64,000 nucleotides of DNA from Kitasatospora sp052076145 (GCF_052076145.1 NZ_CP197246.1:3224001-3288000); one strand, 5' to 3'; counted from the stretch's first letter, positions 42,101-50,097 are shown. Made by a program: numbers and translations. The notes: generated by a model from the letters alone, not told the origin.

Positions 42101-43561
42101 GATCGCAGCGCCCGTCCGGTCGGTGACGATCGAGAAGAGCCCCTGGCTGGGGGTGATGATCCGCTCGCCCGGCGCGGCGTCGATGTCCTGGCAGTCGAGT
42201 TCGAGCTTGCTGACGACGGTGCCCGTGAGCGTCGGCGCGGCGAAGCCGGTGCCGACGGCGGGGGCGCACCCGGCCGTGCCGGAGAGGTTGACGACCGAGA
42301 GCTTGAACGACTGGGTCTCCCAGCCGGCCCCGTGCACGAAGAGCGCGTAGTCACCGGTCGCGGGGACGGAGCACGGGGCGGCCGGGTAGGCCGTCGCGCA
42401 GACCTTGGTGCCGTCCTTGGCGTAGACCGTCCACGGGAGGTCGTTGCCGCCGTTGTCCGGCCGCAGCCGGATGTCGTGCAGGCCGGGCTCGGCGTGCACG
42501 ATCCGGCAGGTGAACTCGGACGGTGCCAGGGTGCCGCTCGTCACGGCCGTACCGGGGTCGCCGAACGGGGCGACCGCGAGCGAAGCGCAGCCGTCCGGGT
42601 CGGAGAGCCGGGTCAGGCGGAAGCCGTACGTCCCGGCGGTGGCGCCCCCGGAGTAGCCGCGCCAGGTGTAGGGCGCGGTGCCGGTGAGCACGCACTCGCC
42701 GGAGGTGGCGCCGCCCTCGCAGCCGGGCTGGCCCGCCGCGTCCACGAGCGAGGTGCGCACCTGGAGGTTGGACGTGATGTCGCGTGCCGCGAGCAGCAGG
42801 CGGCTGCCCTTCGGCTGGGTGAAGCGGTAGCAGTCCCCGGTGGAGCCGGCGGCCAGTGTGCTGGTCAACTCGGCGCGTGCGGTGGAGAAGTCGGCGGCGG
42901 CGAGCTGGTTGCAGGCGCCGCTGACCGCCGAGTCGACCGCGACCGTGTAGGCCCCGGCGTACCACTGGCTCTGCACGGTCAGGTCGTAGCTGCCGGCCGT
43001 GGGCACGGCGCAGTCGGCCAGGCCGCCCATGGTCGAGAAGCCGCAGAGCGGGTCGGCGGCGGGGTCGCTGCCCGGCACGGTGAGCTTGCCGATGACCGCG
43101 AGGTCACCGCTCAGCAGGATGCGCAGGTGGTCGGCGGCGACCGTGGTGGTCACGGTGTACGTCTGGCTCTGGCCGGCCTGGACGGCGGCGCAGGCGAAGG
43201 GTGTGCCGAAGGTCAGCGGCCCGGTGCAGGGGGCGGCGTCGGCCGGGGCGGGGCGCGGGGCGGTGCGCGGGGCCTGCGAACTCTTCGGCGCCGGAGAGGT
43301 CTTCGCGGCCGACGGGGTCGGCGCGGGCTTCGGGGCGGGCTTCGGGGCGCCCTGGGCGGGCTGCGCGGAAGCAGGTGCGGAAGCGGTCACGGACGCCGAG
43401 GCGGGCGGGGCCGTGGGTGAGGTGGCGGCAGCGGCCGTACCGGCCGCCGGGAGTACGGCCGTCGCCACGACGGCCAGGGCACAGAGTGGCGTACCGAGTA
43501 GCCGCCCGGGTCCGGCGACGGGCCTTCCCGTCACCCGCCCACGGCTGGGTCTTCCTAGCAT
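39140..43561 (-). CDS. Very large secreted protein with three C-terminal repeat domains
   Basis: A 1,473-residue exported protein: signal-like N-terminus (LCALAVVATAVLPAAGTAAA), then a Pro/Ala/Ser-rich stretch (residues about 45-110). A long central region of repeated beta units with paired Cys follows (recurring CxxPA-x-G-TYxL and 'DPDGC/LSHPADC' elements, PPC-like). The last 390 residues hold three copies of about 120 residues with RLLDTRIGxGRPG, VVLNVTVxDPxxxGYLTAWPSG, NLNWxAGQxVPNxVxVPxGxDGxVxLYNGSxGTSQxVADVxGYY. The same repeat occurs in the protein at 59197-61995. No enzyme motif was found. It is probably a surface or extracellular matrix protein. No sortase signal is seen. Confidence 0.75.
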   Translation of the reverse strand: MLGRPSRGRVTGRPVAGPGRLLGTPLCALAVVATAVLPAAGTAAAATSPTAPPASASVTASAPASAQPAQGAPKPAPKPAPTPSAAKTSPAPKSSQAPRTAPRPAPADAAPCTGPLTFGTPFACAAVQAGQSQTYTVTTTVAADHLRILLSGDLAVIGKLTVPGSDPAADPLCGFSTMGGLADCAVPTAGSYDLTVQSQWYAGAYTVAVDSAVSGACNQLAAADFSTARAELTSTLAAGSTGDCYRFTQPKGSRLLLAARDITSNLQVRTSLVDAAGQPGCEGGATSGECVLTGTAPYTWRGYSGGATAGTYGFRLTRLSDPDGCASLAVAPFGDPGTAVTSGTLAPSEFTCRIVHAEPGLHDIRLRPDNGGNDLPWTVYAKDGTKVCATAYPAAPCSVPATGDYALFVHGAGWETQSFKLSVVNLSGTAGCAPAVGTGFAAPTLTGTVVSKLELDCQDIDAAPGERIITPSQGLFSIVTDRTGAAICTVDYSQDGCVLPGSGPYRLLSTRGSSWGDPSKYPFDWRMQILRLSHPADCPTLAAQPFGTAADTGTTRCRTVTAAAAGALLVTGFGPGDQGTPVSLPVGLYDADGKRVCSPYQTGCDVPAAGTYTMMLGTADRVVEGTTHAQFLTPTETRGCVATGDSGFAAGPVTGAIAALGQVNCLTLPTPSGAALEIYTTPGGDPLPAGQVLDATGAVQCSNPYAYAQTDCRLTGQAPFRLLLDRGAATGGYAVTIGRVDTSSGCDAFPQTSYQDTTGTAVALTKGHPVRCLAVPAGQHSVAEQFDYDIVPAPTGPLKTLPATIRVFGSDGKLACEGGYNLSTAVCRLDQAKAYTALLVGDGTDQGYRMVRRDLSASAPCGSPVSTTVGGTPVRGQLTSSLSAACTKVTAQPTDRFRFTSKYTDGAVLMVVTDADGKTLCTSGLYTAYCDVTGSTSYQAIMSVSDYKGTAIAYQLDTWRIGGADGVPPECRVIAADKNGFGPLTGTLTLDHPATCLTVPVKQQPYAGTIRISGAYAGTSTAVPRAQMINSAGTDYCVQYQSTDGYFTDCNPPGTPDKSDILLLSLRPGAAKTDYSVSVGCPTDRLCGLPDAEADPGTAFSPLTPSRLLDTRIGVGRPGTAPVPAGGTVALQVTGQGGVPKDGVRSVVLNVTVADPKAGGYLTAWPSGTARPTASSLNWTAGQVVPNLVTVPVGADGKVTLYNGSSGTSQFVADVLGYYGQLLPGSAFTPVGPQRVLDTRIGLGRPGNQPVGAGQSVVLKVAGAGGVPAAGASAVALNVTVTDTRGPGYLTAWPSGSARPVASNLNWVAGQTVPNMVVVPIGPDGTVSLYNGSPGTSQLVADVAGYYAGGSGGSLYRSAGPVRVMDTRLGQGAPAGAVPSHGTVVLDLNGTAGSAKPKAVVLNVTVTGPTDWGYLTAWPSGGSRPTASNLNWVKGQTIANQVVVPVGADGRVAFYNGGAGSVQVVIDRIGFIG

Positions 43562-43678
43562 CGATCCCCCAAAGATGCCTGCCCCGCCCGGGAGTTCGGT
43601 CCTTCGCGGGCGAGGCGAATATGAAAAAACTATGAAGAGCGGCGGCAGGCTACCACCTCATCCCCACGGGAACGCCGA

Positions 43679-43710
43679 CGGGCCCGCCCCACCGAAGTGG
43701 AACGGGCCCG
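43679..43710 (-). terminator. Terminator hairpin of the DEAD-box helicase gene
   Basis: A 14-bp stem with two mismatches (43679-43692 with 43697-43710) around a CGAA loop, 21 bp after the helicase stop codon. It is close in sequence to the hairpin at 39085. Confidence 0.65.
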
Positions 43711-43731
43711 GAGCAGCGGAGCTACAGAGCG

Positions 43732-46236
43732 TCAGCTCTTCCAGCGCGGCTTGCGGTCGTCGCGGTTGAAGCCACCGCCACGGTTGTCACGGTCGCCACC
43801 GAAGGAGGGGCGGCTGCCGCCACGGTCGTCGCGGTTGAAGCCACCGCTCTGCGGGCGGCCACCGGAGCGGTGGTCGTCGCGGCGGGCGAACGGACGGCTG
43901 GTGCTGGCGCCACGGTTGTCACGGTCGCCGTAGGACGGGCGGTCGCCACCGAAGGAGCGGGCCGGACGCTCGTCACGGTTGAAGCCACCACCACGGTTGT
44001 CGCGGTCGCCACCGAAGGAGGGGCGGCTGCCGCCACGGTCGTCACGGTTGAAGCCACCACCCTGCGGGCGGCTGCCGCCACGGTCGTCACGGTTGAAGCC
44101 ACCGGAGGGACGGCCGCCACGGTCGTCACGGTTGAAGCCACCACCCTGCGGGCGGCTGCCGCCACGGTCGTCACGGTTGAAGCCACCACCACGGTTGTCG
44201 CGGTCGCCACCGAAGGAGCGGGCCGGACGGTCGTCACGGTTGAAGCCACCGGTGCGGTTGTCGCGGTTGCCACCGAAGGACGGGCGGCTGCCACCACGGT
44301 CGTCACGGTTGAAGCCGCCGCCACGGTTGTCGCGGTCGCCACCGAAGGAGCGGGCCGGACGGTCGTCACGGTTGAAGCCACCGCCACGGTTGTCACGGTC
44401 GCCACCGAAGGAGCGGCCACCGCGCTCGTCACGGCCGCCACGGTCGTCACGGTTGTAACCGCCCGAACGCTCGCGGTCGCCGTAGGACGGACGCTCGCCG
44501 CGTTCCGGACGCTCAGTGCGCTCCGGACGCTCGCTGCGCGTCTCGCGGAAGCTCGGCGTGCGCTCGGCCTCGGCCGGGGCGCTCGCGGGAGCCTCGGCAG
44601 CGGCCTCGCCGGTCGCGACCGCAGCCACGGCCTCGGTCTCGTCGGCGGCCGGGGCCTCGTCCTCGATGCCCAGCTCGGCACGCTCGCGGGCGGCACGGGC
44701 GGCGAGGCGGTCGGCCTCCTCGCGCAGCTCGGTCGCACGACGCTGCGCGCGCTCCAGCTGGCGGGTCATGTCGGCGATCTCACGCTCGGCGGCACCGGCG
44801 ATGCCGGCGGCGCTCTCGGCCTGGACCTCGATCAGCGAGCGGGCGCCGGTGATCCGGGCCACCTCGGGGTCGAAGGCGTGGTCGAGGATGTGACGGCCGG
44901 CCTCGACGCCCGCGTCCTCCATCAGGCGGAAGACGCCACGGCGCTGGTGCGGCAGCACCAGGGTGACGACGGTGCCGGAGCGACCGGCACGGGCCGTACG
45001 GCCGGAGCGGTGCAGGTAGTCCTTGTGGTCACCGGCCGGGTCGACGTTGAGCACCAGGTCGATGCCGTCGACGTGGATGCCACGGGCGGCGACGTCGGTC
45101 GCGACGACGACGTTGACGTAGCCGTCCTTGAAGTCGCCCAGCACCCGGGTACGGGCGCCCTGGGTCATACCGCCGTGCAGCGCGTCGGCCTTCACGCCGG
45201 CCTCGATGAGCTGCTCGGCCACCCGGTCGGCGCCCATCTGGGTGCGGACGAAGATGATCGTGCGGCCCTTGCGGGCGGCGATCGCGTTGGTGATCGGCGC
45301 CTTGTCCTTCGGCTTCACCACGAGGATGTGGTGGGTCATGGTGGTGACCGCGCCGGCGGAGGGGTCGACCTCGTGGGTGACCGGGTTCTTCAGGTAGCGC
45401 TTGACCAGGGTGTCGATCTCGTTCTCCAGGGTGGCGGAGAAGAGCAGACGCTGGCCACCGGCCGGCACCTGGTCGAGGATCTCGGTGACCTCGGGCAGGA
45501 AGCCCATGTCGGCCATCTGGTCGGCCTCGTCGAGCACGACGGTCTTGACGTCGCCGAGCTTGGCGCTGCCACGGTTCAGCAGGTCACGGAGGCGGCCGGG
45601 GGTGGCGACCAGGACGTCGACGCCACGCTCGAGCGCGTAGATCTGGTTCGACATCGAGGTGCCGCCGCAGACGACCTTGAGCTTGAGGCCGAGCACCGAG
45701 CCGAACGGCTCCAGGGCGTCGGCCACCTGCATGGCCAGCTCACGGGTCGGGACGAGGATCAGGCCGCGCGGGTGCTTGGGCTTGGTGCGCTCGCCGTCGG
45801 CGAGGCGGGTCAGCAGCGGGAGGCCGAAGCTCAGGGTCTTGCCGGAGCCGGTACGGCCACGGCCGAGCACGTCCTTGCCGGCCAGGGCGTCCGGGATGGT
45901 CGCGGCCTGGATCGGGAAGGGGGTGGTGACGCCCTTCTTCGCGAGGCAGCGCACGACGTCGTCGTGCAGGCCCAGGTCGCTGAAGGTGAGGGTCGGCTCG
46001 GCGTCCTCGACGGCCTCGGCGTCGTCGGCCAGGTCGGCCGCGTCGTCGGAGTCGTCGGTGGAGTCGAAGTCGGCGTCAACGTCGGAGTCGACGTCGGCGA
46101 AGTCGGTGGGGTCGATCGGACCGGCAGTCTCGACGGCCTCGGTGGCAGCGTCGGTGGTGTCGATCGAGGGGGCGAGGACATCGGCGTCCGAACCGCTCGC
46201 GGGCATGGCGAAGCGGGCGTCGTCAATGAGAGACAT
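43732..46236 (-). CDS. DEAD-box RNA helicase with RGG/NRDDR repeat tail
   Basis: An 834-residue DEAD-box helicase. An acidic N-terminus (about 40-80, Asp-rich) precedes the core: Q motif, motif I GRTGSGKT, Ia PTRELA, Ib TPGR, motif II VLDEAD, motif III SATL, and motif VI HRSGRTARAG. From about residue 590 a low-complexity tail is built of GGFNRDDRGG, SRPSFGGDRDNRGG and similar units, as in cold-shock RNA helicases such as RhlE/DeaD of actinomycetes. The tail should bind RNA and may drive condensate formation. ATG at 46236 follows GGAAGG. The gene body is not AT-rich or foreign. Confidence 0.92.
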   Translation of the reverse strand: MSLIDDARFAMPASGSDADVLAPSIDTTDAATEAVETAGPIDPTDFADVDSDVDADFDSTDDSDDAADLADDAEAVEDAEPTLTFSDLGLHDDVVRCLAKKGVTTPFPIQAATIPDALAGKDVLGRGRTGSGKTLSFGLPLLTRLADGERTKPKHPRGLILVPTRELAMQVADALEPFGSVLGLKLKVVCGGTSMSNQIYALERGVDVLVATPGRLRDLLNRGSAKLGDVKTVVLDEADQMADMGFLPEVTEILDQVPAGGQRLLFSATLENEIDTLVKRYLKNPVTHEVDPSAGAVTTMTHHILVVKPKDKAPITNAIAARKGRTIIFVRTQMGADRVAEQLIEAGVKADALHGGMTQGARTRVLGDFKDGYVNVVVATDVAARGIHVDGIDLVLNVDPAGDHKDYLHRSGRTARAGRSGTVVTLVLPHQRRGVFRLMEDAGVEAGRHILDHAFDPEVARITGARSLIEVQAESAAGIAGAAEREIADMTRQLERAQRRATELREEADRLAARAARERAELGIEDEAPAADETEAVAAVATGEAAAEAPASAPAEAERTPSFRETRSERPERTERPERGERPSYGDRERSGGYNRDDRGGRDERGGRSFGGDRDNRGGGFNRDDRPARSFGGDRDNRGGGFNRDDRGGSRPSFGGNRDNRTGGFNRDDRPARSFGGDRDNRGGGFNRDDRGGSRPQGGGFNRDDRGGRPSGGFNRDDRGGSRPQGGGFNRDDRGGSRPSFGGDRDNRGGGFNRDERPARSFGGDRPSYGDRDNRGASTSRPFARRDDHRSGGRPQSGGFNRDDRGGSRPSFGGDRDNRGGGFNRDDRKPRWKS
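43750..44460. repeat. Degenerate tandem repeat (minisatellite-like) in the helicase tail
   Basis: About 700 bp consists of imperfect repeats of units encoding GFNRDDRGG and SFGGDRDNRGG, recurring at a period of about 30-60 bases. It is coding, not CRISPR, and can expand or contract by slippage. Confidence 0.8.
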
Positions 46237-46430
46237 GCAAAACCTTCCGGAAGTGGCACGCGCCTAAGTCCGGGGTTCTGTTACACAACCGCCTCTATGC
46301 GGTCAGCCACGGATCGCCGGAACGCGCCAAGGGCGCCAACTGGAAAAGGGCGCCAGACAAATGAATCATACGAACGATCTACCACCATAGGGGAACCTGG
46401 GGATCAAAGGCAAATCCCCTGGCCAGACCC

Positions 46431-47033
46431 CTAATGACTGGCCGGTGCTCCGGAGGGAGCCGGAGAACCCGTGCTGCTCGGCGACGGCTCCGGGTCGGGA
46501 GTGGCCGAGGGGGCGCTCGGCGAGGGGCTGGGCGAGCTCTGGGAGGAGGCCGAGGGGCTGGCCGCCGGGGTGCCGGACTCGCTGTGCGAGGCGGACGGGT
46601 GCGGGCTGGGGCTGCCGCTCGCGGGGCTGCCGCCCACCGAGGGCGGCGGCGTCGCACCGGGGCTCACCGCGCCGACCGGCGCGGCGGAGGCCGCCGGGGC
46701 GGCGGCGCTCGGGGACGGCGTGGACGCGGCGCCCACGCTCGCGGAGGGGCGCTCGCCGTGCTGGCCGCTCCCGGCGCGTGCGCCGCCCTGCCCGGTCACA
46801 CCCGTCTTGCCGACCGCCCCGCTCTGCCCGACCGGCTGGATGCCCGGCGCCTGCTCCGACGAGCTGGCACCCACCGACATGCACCCGGTCATCCCCATCC
46901 CGGCCAACGCCAGCACCACCCCACCGGCCACCCGCACCGACAGCGCCCGCCGCGCCGTCCGTGCCCGCCGCGCTGTTCCCGCCGCCTGCGCTGTTCCCGC
47001 CGTCCGCGCGCGCAGCGCCCTCCGAACCGCCAT
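46431..47033 (-). CDS. Putative lipoprotein with long Ser/Pro/Ala tail
   Basis: A 200-residue protein with an Arg/Ala-rich N-terminus, then a hydrophobic stretch ending in a lipobox-like LAGMGMTGC near residue 50. The rest is low complexity (Ser, Pro, Ala, Gly), with no domain. ATG at 47033 has GGGGAGAGG upstream. The n-region is longer than usual for a lipoprotein, so the call is tentative. It lies in a 1-kb interval between the helicase and the fluoride exporter genes. Confidence 0.5.
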   Translation of the reverse strand: MAVRRALRARTAGTAQAAGTARRARTARRALSVRVAGGVVLALAGMGMTGCMSVGASSSEQAPGIQPVGQSGAVGKTGVTGQGGARAGSGQHGERPSASVGAASTPSPSAAAPAASAAPVGAVSPGATPPPSVGGSPASGSPSPHPSASHSESGTPAASPSASSQSSPSPSPSAPSATPDPEPSPSSTGSPAPSGAPASH

Positions 47034-47147
47034 CACCGAGTACCTCTCCCCTGCCGGGCCGAAGGCCCACCGCTCACCGCGCGCGGCCCGCTTTCGGTGC
47101 CCAACGCGGCGACGGCGCCCCCGGACACGGGCAGCGCAGGCCGAAAC

Positions 47148-47534
47148 TCAGCCCCAGTACGCCTGCGCGAGGGCCGTGCCGACCCAGACCGCCCCCAGCC
47201 CGGCCAGCAGACTCCCCACCACGTTGGCGACGGCAAGCAGCCGGGCCCCGCTCTCGGCCAGCCGGAGGGTCTCGTAGGAGAAGGTCGAGTAGGTCGTCAG
47301 CGCGCCGCACAGGCCGGTGCCGAGCAGCAGTTGCAGCCCGGGGGAGCTCACCCCGGCCGTGACCGCGCCGGTGAGCAGGCCGAGCACGGCGCAGCCGACG
47401 ACGTTGACCGTGAAGGTGCCCCAGGGGAAGACGGTGTCGTGCCGGGCCTGCACCGCACGGTCCGTCAGATAGCGCAGGGGTGCACCGACAGCCGCCCCGG
47501 CCGCGACCAGCAGCCAGTCCGTCGCCCCGCTCAC
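47148..47534 (-). CDS. crcB: CrcB/FluC fluoride channel subunit (2)
   Basis: A 128-residue four-helix protein of the Fluc family. The first helix ends in GAAVGAPLRYL, then WGTFTVNVVGCAVLG and GLCGALTTYSTFSYE hold the N and TTxST signature residues of the F- pore. GTG at 47534 overlaps the stop of the DUF190 gene (GTGA), indicating coupling. It exports fluoride as a dimer, probably with the other subunit encoded at 47893-48363. Confidence 0.9.
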   Translation of the reverse strand: MSGATDWLLVAAGAAVGAPLRYLTDRAVQARHDTVFPWGTFTVNVVGCAVLGLLTGAVTAGVSSPGLQLLLGTGLCGALTTYSTFSYETLRLAESGARLLAVANVVGSLLAGLGAVWVGTALAQAYWG

Positions 47535-47896
47535 CGTTCGGCCTGCCGGGGCCCGTACCTGACGACCTCGCACTCGTCGAGGGTGACCAGGCCGTCGGTG
47601 ACGAGGCCGTCCAGCTGCGGGAGGAAGGCCCTGATCCGTTCGGCGGTGTCGACGACCAGCACGGCCACCGGCAGGTCCTCGCCGAGCGAGAGCAGGCGGG
47701 TGGTGTGGACGACGGAGGTCGCGCCGAAGCCCTCGATGCCCCGGAAGACGCTCGCCCCGGCCAGCCCGGCGGCGCGGGCCCGGTGCACGATCTCGCTGTA
47801 GAGCGGCCGGTGCCGCCAGGTGTCGTTCTCCCCGACCAGCACGGTCAGCCGCAGTTCCCTGGTCACCAGCGGCTCGGTCGTCAGCGGCTCGGTCAT
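47531..47896 (-). CDS. DUF190 domain protein
   Basis: A 121-residue protein. The pattern RLTVLVGENDTWRHRPLYSE followed by IVHRARAAGLAGASVFRGIEGFG is DUF190. Members are found with crcB genes and are thought to help fluoride channels, though this is not proven. ATG at 47896 follows GGAGGG and overlaps the upstream crcB stop (ATGA). The ends couple all three genes into one operon. Confidence 0.88.
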   Translation of the reverse strand: MTEPLTTEPLVTRELRLTVLVGENDTWRHRPLYSEIVHRARAAGLAGASVFRGIEGFGATSVVHTTRLLSLGEDLPVAVLVVDTAERIRAFLPQLDGLVTDGLVTLDECEVVRYGPRQAER

Positions 47897-48363
47897 CGGG
47901 CCCTCCTGAGCAGTCTCCGGGTCAGCCCGGCCGCCGCCCAGACGGCCGCGAGCGCGGCCAGCAGGGTCAGCGCCAGGTAGGCGAGCCCCCGAGCGGCGTA
48001 GCCCTGGGCGACCAGGCGGTGCACGTCGACCGCGTAGGTGGAGAAGGTGGTGAAACCGCCGAGCACGCCGGTGCCGATGAACGGGCGCAGCAGCGGGTGC
48101 GGCGACCAGATCTCGGTGACGGCGACCAGGAAGACCCCGATCACGGCGCAGCCCACGACGTTGACGGCCAGTGTGGTCCAGGGGAAGCCGGTGGGCGCGA
48201 CCGGCCGGAGCAGGCCGGCCCCGTACCGGGCCCAGGCGCCGAGCACCCCGCCGAGCGCCACGACGAGGACGGCCGGCCCCTGGCCCCACCTGCTGCTCCG
48301 GCGTTCCCGCACCCTCGGTGCGGCCGCCTCGATCCGTTCGGATTCCACACTCCAGTGAATCAC
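47893..48363 (-). CDS. crcB: CrcB/FluC fluoride channel subunit (1)
   Basis: A 156-residue protein with an N-terminal charged extension and four helices. GVLGAWARYG, FPWTTLAVNVVGCAVIG and GVLGGFTTFSTYAVD are the Fluc motifs. Two non-identical subunits in one operon usually make a heterodimeric channel. GTG at 48363 is tentative; a GTG a few codons later is possible. I looked for a fluoride riboswitch in the short upstream gap and did not recognise one. Confidence 0.88.
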   Translation of the reverse strand: MIHWSVESERIEAAAPRVRERRSSRWGQGPAVLVVALGGVLGAWARYGAGLLRPVAPTGFPWTTLAVNVVGCAVIGVFLVAVTEIWSPHPLLRPFIGTGVLGGFTTFSTYAVDVHRLVAQGYAARGLAYLALTLLAALAAVWAAAGLTRRLLRRAR

Positions 48364-48412
48364 CGGTGCCGATCACCTGGCATACCGTCACCCCGCACCC
48401 GACAATGAGGCG

Positions 48413-48760
48413 GTGGACATGACGCGGGACGAGTTCGAGACCCTGGTCTCCGATGCCCTGGACCAGATCCCGCCGCAACTCGCGGCCATGATGGACAACG
48501 TGGCGATCTTCGTCGAGGACGAGCCCGACCCGGCCGACCCCGAGCTGCTCGGCCTGTACGAGGGCACCCCGCTCACCGAGCGCGGCGAGTGGTACGCCGG
48601 GGTGCTCCCCGATCGGATCATCATCTACATGGGCCCGACCCTCCGGCAGTGCGCCAGTCAGGAGGAGGCCGTGGCCGAAGTCCGGACCACCGTCATCCAC
48701 GAGGTCGCCCACCACTTCGGCTTCGACGACCACGAGCTGCACGAACTCGGCTGGTCCTGA
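48413..48760 (+). CDS. Metallopeptidase family protein (minimal zincin)
   Basis: A 115-residue protein with HEVAHHFGFDD near the C-terminus: HExxHxxGxxD zinc site of the small Zincin_1 family. The N-terminus (FETLVSDALDQIPPQLAAMM) and middle (YMGPTLRQCASQEEAVAEVR) match the family. GTG at 48413 or ATG at 48419. Its substrate is unknown. It precedes the tRNA cluster. Confidence 0.88.
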   Translation: MDMTRDEFETLVSDALDQIPPQLAAMMDNVAIFVEDEPDPADPELLGLYEGTPLTERGEWYAGVLPDRIIIYMGPTLRQCASQEEAVAEVRTTVIHEVAHHFGFDDHELHELGWS

Positions 48761-48795
48761 CCCCGGGGCACCCCTCGGCACGCCCCGAAAGCGTT

Positions 48796-48825
48796 TTGGC
48801 GTTCCCGCCCCACATCCCATATGCT
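48796..48825 (+). promoter_or_regulatory. Promoter candidate of the tRNA Glu-Asp-Phe cluster
   Basis: TTGGCG (48796-48801) and TATGCT (48820-48825) are separated by 18 bp and lie 43 bp before the first tRNA. The hexamers are consistent with the major vegetative sigma factor. Confidence 0.45.
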
Positions 48826-48868
48826 TCTCACGTCCCCGACCGCTGCAAGCCAGCCGGGCGGGCCGCAA

Positions 48869-48941
48869 GCCCTCATCGTCTAGTGGCCCAGGACGTCGCC
48901 CTTTCAAGGCGGTAGCACGGGTTCGAATCCCGTTGGGGGCA
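48869..48941 (+). tRNA. tRNA-Glu (anticodon TTC)
   Basis: A 73-base cloverleaf. The acceptor GCCCTCA pairs with TGGGGGC (one G:T), the anticodon loop is CTTTCAA between CGCC and GGCG, and the T-arm is CGGGTTCGAATCCCG. First of three tRNAs in one strand. Confidence 0.95.
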
Positions 48942-49000
48942 CGGCAGTACCGTAGTAAAGTCAGCGTCGCAAGGCGCTGAAGCGGATGAGATCCGCACGA

Positions 49001-49074
49001 GGTCCTGTGGAGCAGTTGGTTAGCTCGCCACCCTGTCAAGGTGGAGGTCGCGGGTTCAAGTCCCGTCAGGATCG
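49001..49074 (+). tRNA. tRNA-Asp (anticodon GTC)
   Basis: A 74-base cloverleaf with acceptor GGTCCTG/CAGGATC, anticodon loop CTGTCAA and T-arm GCGGGTTCAAGTCCCGT. It lies 59 bp after tRNA-Glu. Confidence 0.95.
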
Positions 49075-49101
49075 CTCGTCTCGCAAGAGGCGGTGCAGTA
49101 C

Positions 49102-49175
49102 GGCCAGGTAGCTCAGTTGGTACGAGCGTCCGCCTGAAAAGCGGAAGGTCGCCGGTTCGACCCCGGCCCTGGCCA
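49102..49175 (+). tRNA. tRNA-Phe (anticodon GAA)
   Basis: A 74-base cloverleaf with acceptor GGCCAGG/CCTGGCC, anticodon loop CTGAAAA and T-arm GCCGGTTCGACCCCGGC. It is the last tRNA of the cluster. Confidence 0.95.
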
Positions 49176-49192
49176 CAGCTGCTGAACAGCAA

Positions 49193-49228
49193 GAAAGCCC
49201 CCGGTGAGTTCACTCGCCGGGGGCTTTC
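49193..49228 (+). terminator. Terminator hairpin after the tRNA cluster
   Basis: A 16-bp stem with one G:T pair (49193-49208 with 49213-49228) around TTCA, starting 18 bp after tRNA-Phe. Three imperfect 12-base direct repeats of CGGTACGCCAAC lie next to it (about 49234-49268). Confidence 0.7.
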
Positions 49229-49282
49229 TCGTGCCCGGTACGCCAACCGGTATGCCAACCGGTACGCCAGTACCCGCACCGG

Positions 49283-49960
49283 TCATCGCTGCGCCCCGTC
49301 CTCGATCCAGCCGTCGTCGACCGCGATGTTGCTGTCGTACACGACGAACTCCCGCTCCACGGACACGATCTCGAAGCGCGCGTCGGACACCACGCCGATC
49401 AGCCCCTCCAGCCGCTCGCCGGCGGTCTTCAGCCCGACCCCGTGGCAACGCTGGGTGATGAACCGCTGCTGCTGACCGGCGCCCACGATCCGCCGTGCGT
49501 TCCACGAGACGTGTGCGGCGTGGCCGCCGACCAGCGCGGCCAGCTCCTCGCGATCGGTACCCGGGTCCAGGACGACCTTGAGGTGGTGCTCGAAGTAGAC
49601 CGACGGGCCGAGCCGCTCCGCATCGGCGTCGGACGCCGGCACTCCACGGGTCCACGGAGTCGCCTCGATCTTCACCCGGACGGGTTCGAAGCCGGCAGCC
49701 CGCAGGTCGTCGGCCAGCGCCGCCGCCACCGCCTCGTGCTGGCGGAACGTCCCGGCCCCGCCCAGGGTCAGCATCGGCTGCGAGGGTGTCCGCCCTCGGG
49801 CGAGCACGATGTGTGTGAGCTTCAAGCCTCTGACGGCGGCCCACTGCTCGAGGCGGAGCAAGCCCTCCGCGCCGCACCCGACGGTGACATGGGTCTCGAA
49901 CTCGCCGACGAAGTACTCGGCGGCGGCCGACCGCCCGGCCGGGGGAACAAGCAGTGCCAT
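49283..49960 (-). CDS. Conserved-looking protein of unknown family
   Basis: A 225-residue protein. Features seen: FETHVTVGCGAEGLLRLEQW near the N-terminus, PSQPMLTLGGAGTFRQHEAV, VRVKIEATPWT, and VYFEHHLKVVLDPGTDREEL. Two H-x-T/H-H-x-K-like elements recall the 2H phosphoesterase fold, but the repeated H-x-[ST] pair is not clear enough to call. ATG at 49960 follows GTG; either could start. No functional neighbours. Confidence 0.6.
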   Translation of the reverse strand: MALLVPPAGRSAAAEYFVGEFETHVTVGCGAEGLLRLEQWAAVRGLKLTHIVLARGRTPSQPMLTLGGAGTFRQHEAVAAALADDLRAAGFEPVRVKIEATPWTRGVPASDADAERLGPSVYFEHHLKVVLDPGTDREELAALVGGHAAHVSWNARRIVGAGQQQRFITQRCHGVGLKTAGERLEGLIGVVSDARFEIVSVEREFVVYDSNIAVDDGWIEDGAQR

Positions 49961-50097
49961 TACGTGATCATCCCAAGGGCAGCCACCCCCTGAACACCGG
50001 ATTACCGGCCCCGGGCCACCGGAGCCGTACGGCCGATGCCGAAGCCCGTCGCGGACTACGCTGAGATGCTGTCCGGCACCCCCAGGAGGCACCACGC

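Noticed and set aside
39104..43420. A 1,438-codon open frame opposite the giant secreted protein
   Set aside because: Mirror frame of a high-GC gene with Arg/Gly/Val-rich composition; the minus-strand protein has a signal sequence and clear repeats.
43750..44460. CRISPR-like repeat array
   Set aside because: The repeats are imperfect, lie in frame within a helicase gene and encode RGG-type units, with no unique spacers.
43870..46434. Long open frame on the plus strand opposite the DEAD-box helicase
   Set aside because: It is an antisense shadow of a GC-rich gene: Val/Gly/Arg-rich low-complexity translation, no recognisable domain, no ribosome site. The helicase on the minus strand has all its motifs.
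48364..48412. Fluoride riboswitch before the crcB operon
   Set aside because: The short gap does not show the conserved pseudoknot sequence; a covariance search would be needed to be sure.
49113..49877. A long minus-strand frame over the tRNA-Phe gene and the 49283-49960 gene
   Set aside because: It is Arg/Gly-rich in a shifted frame and runs through a tRNA gene and terminator; the 225-residue frame is the better gene.
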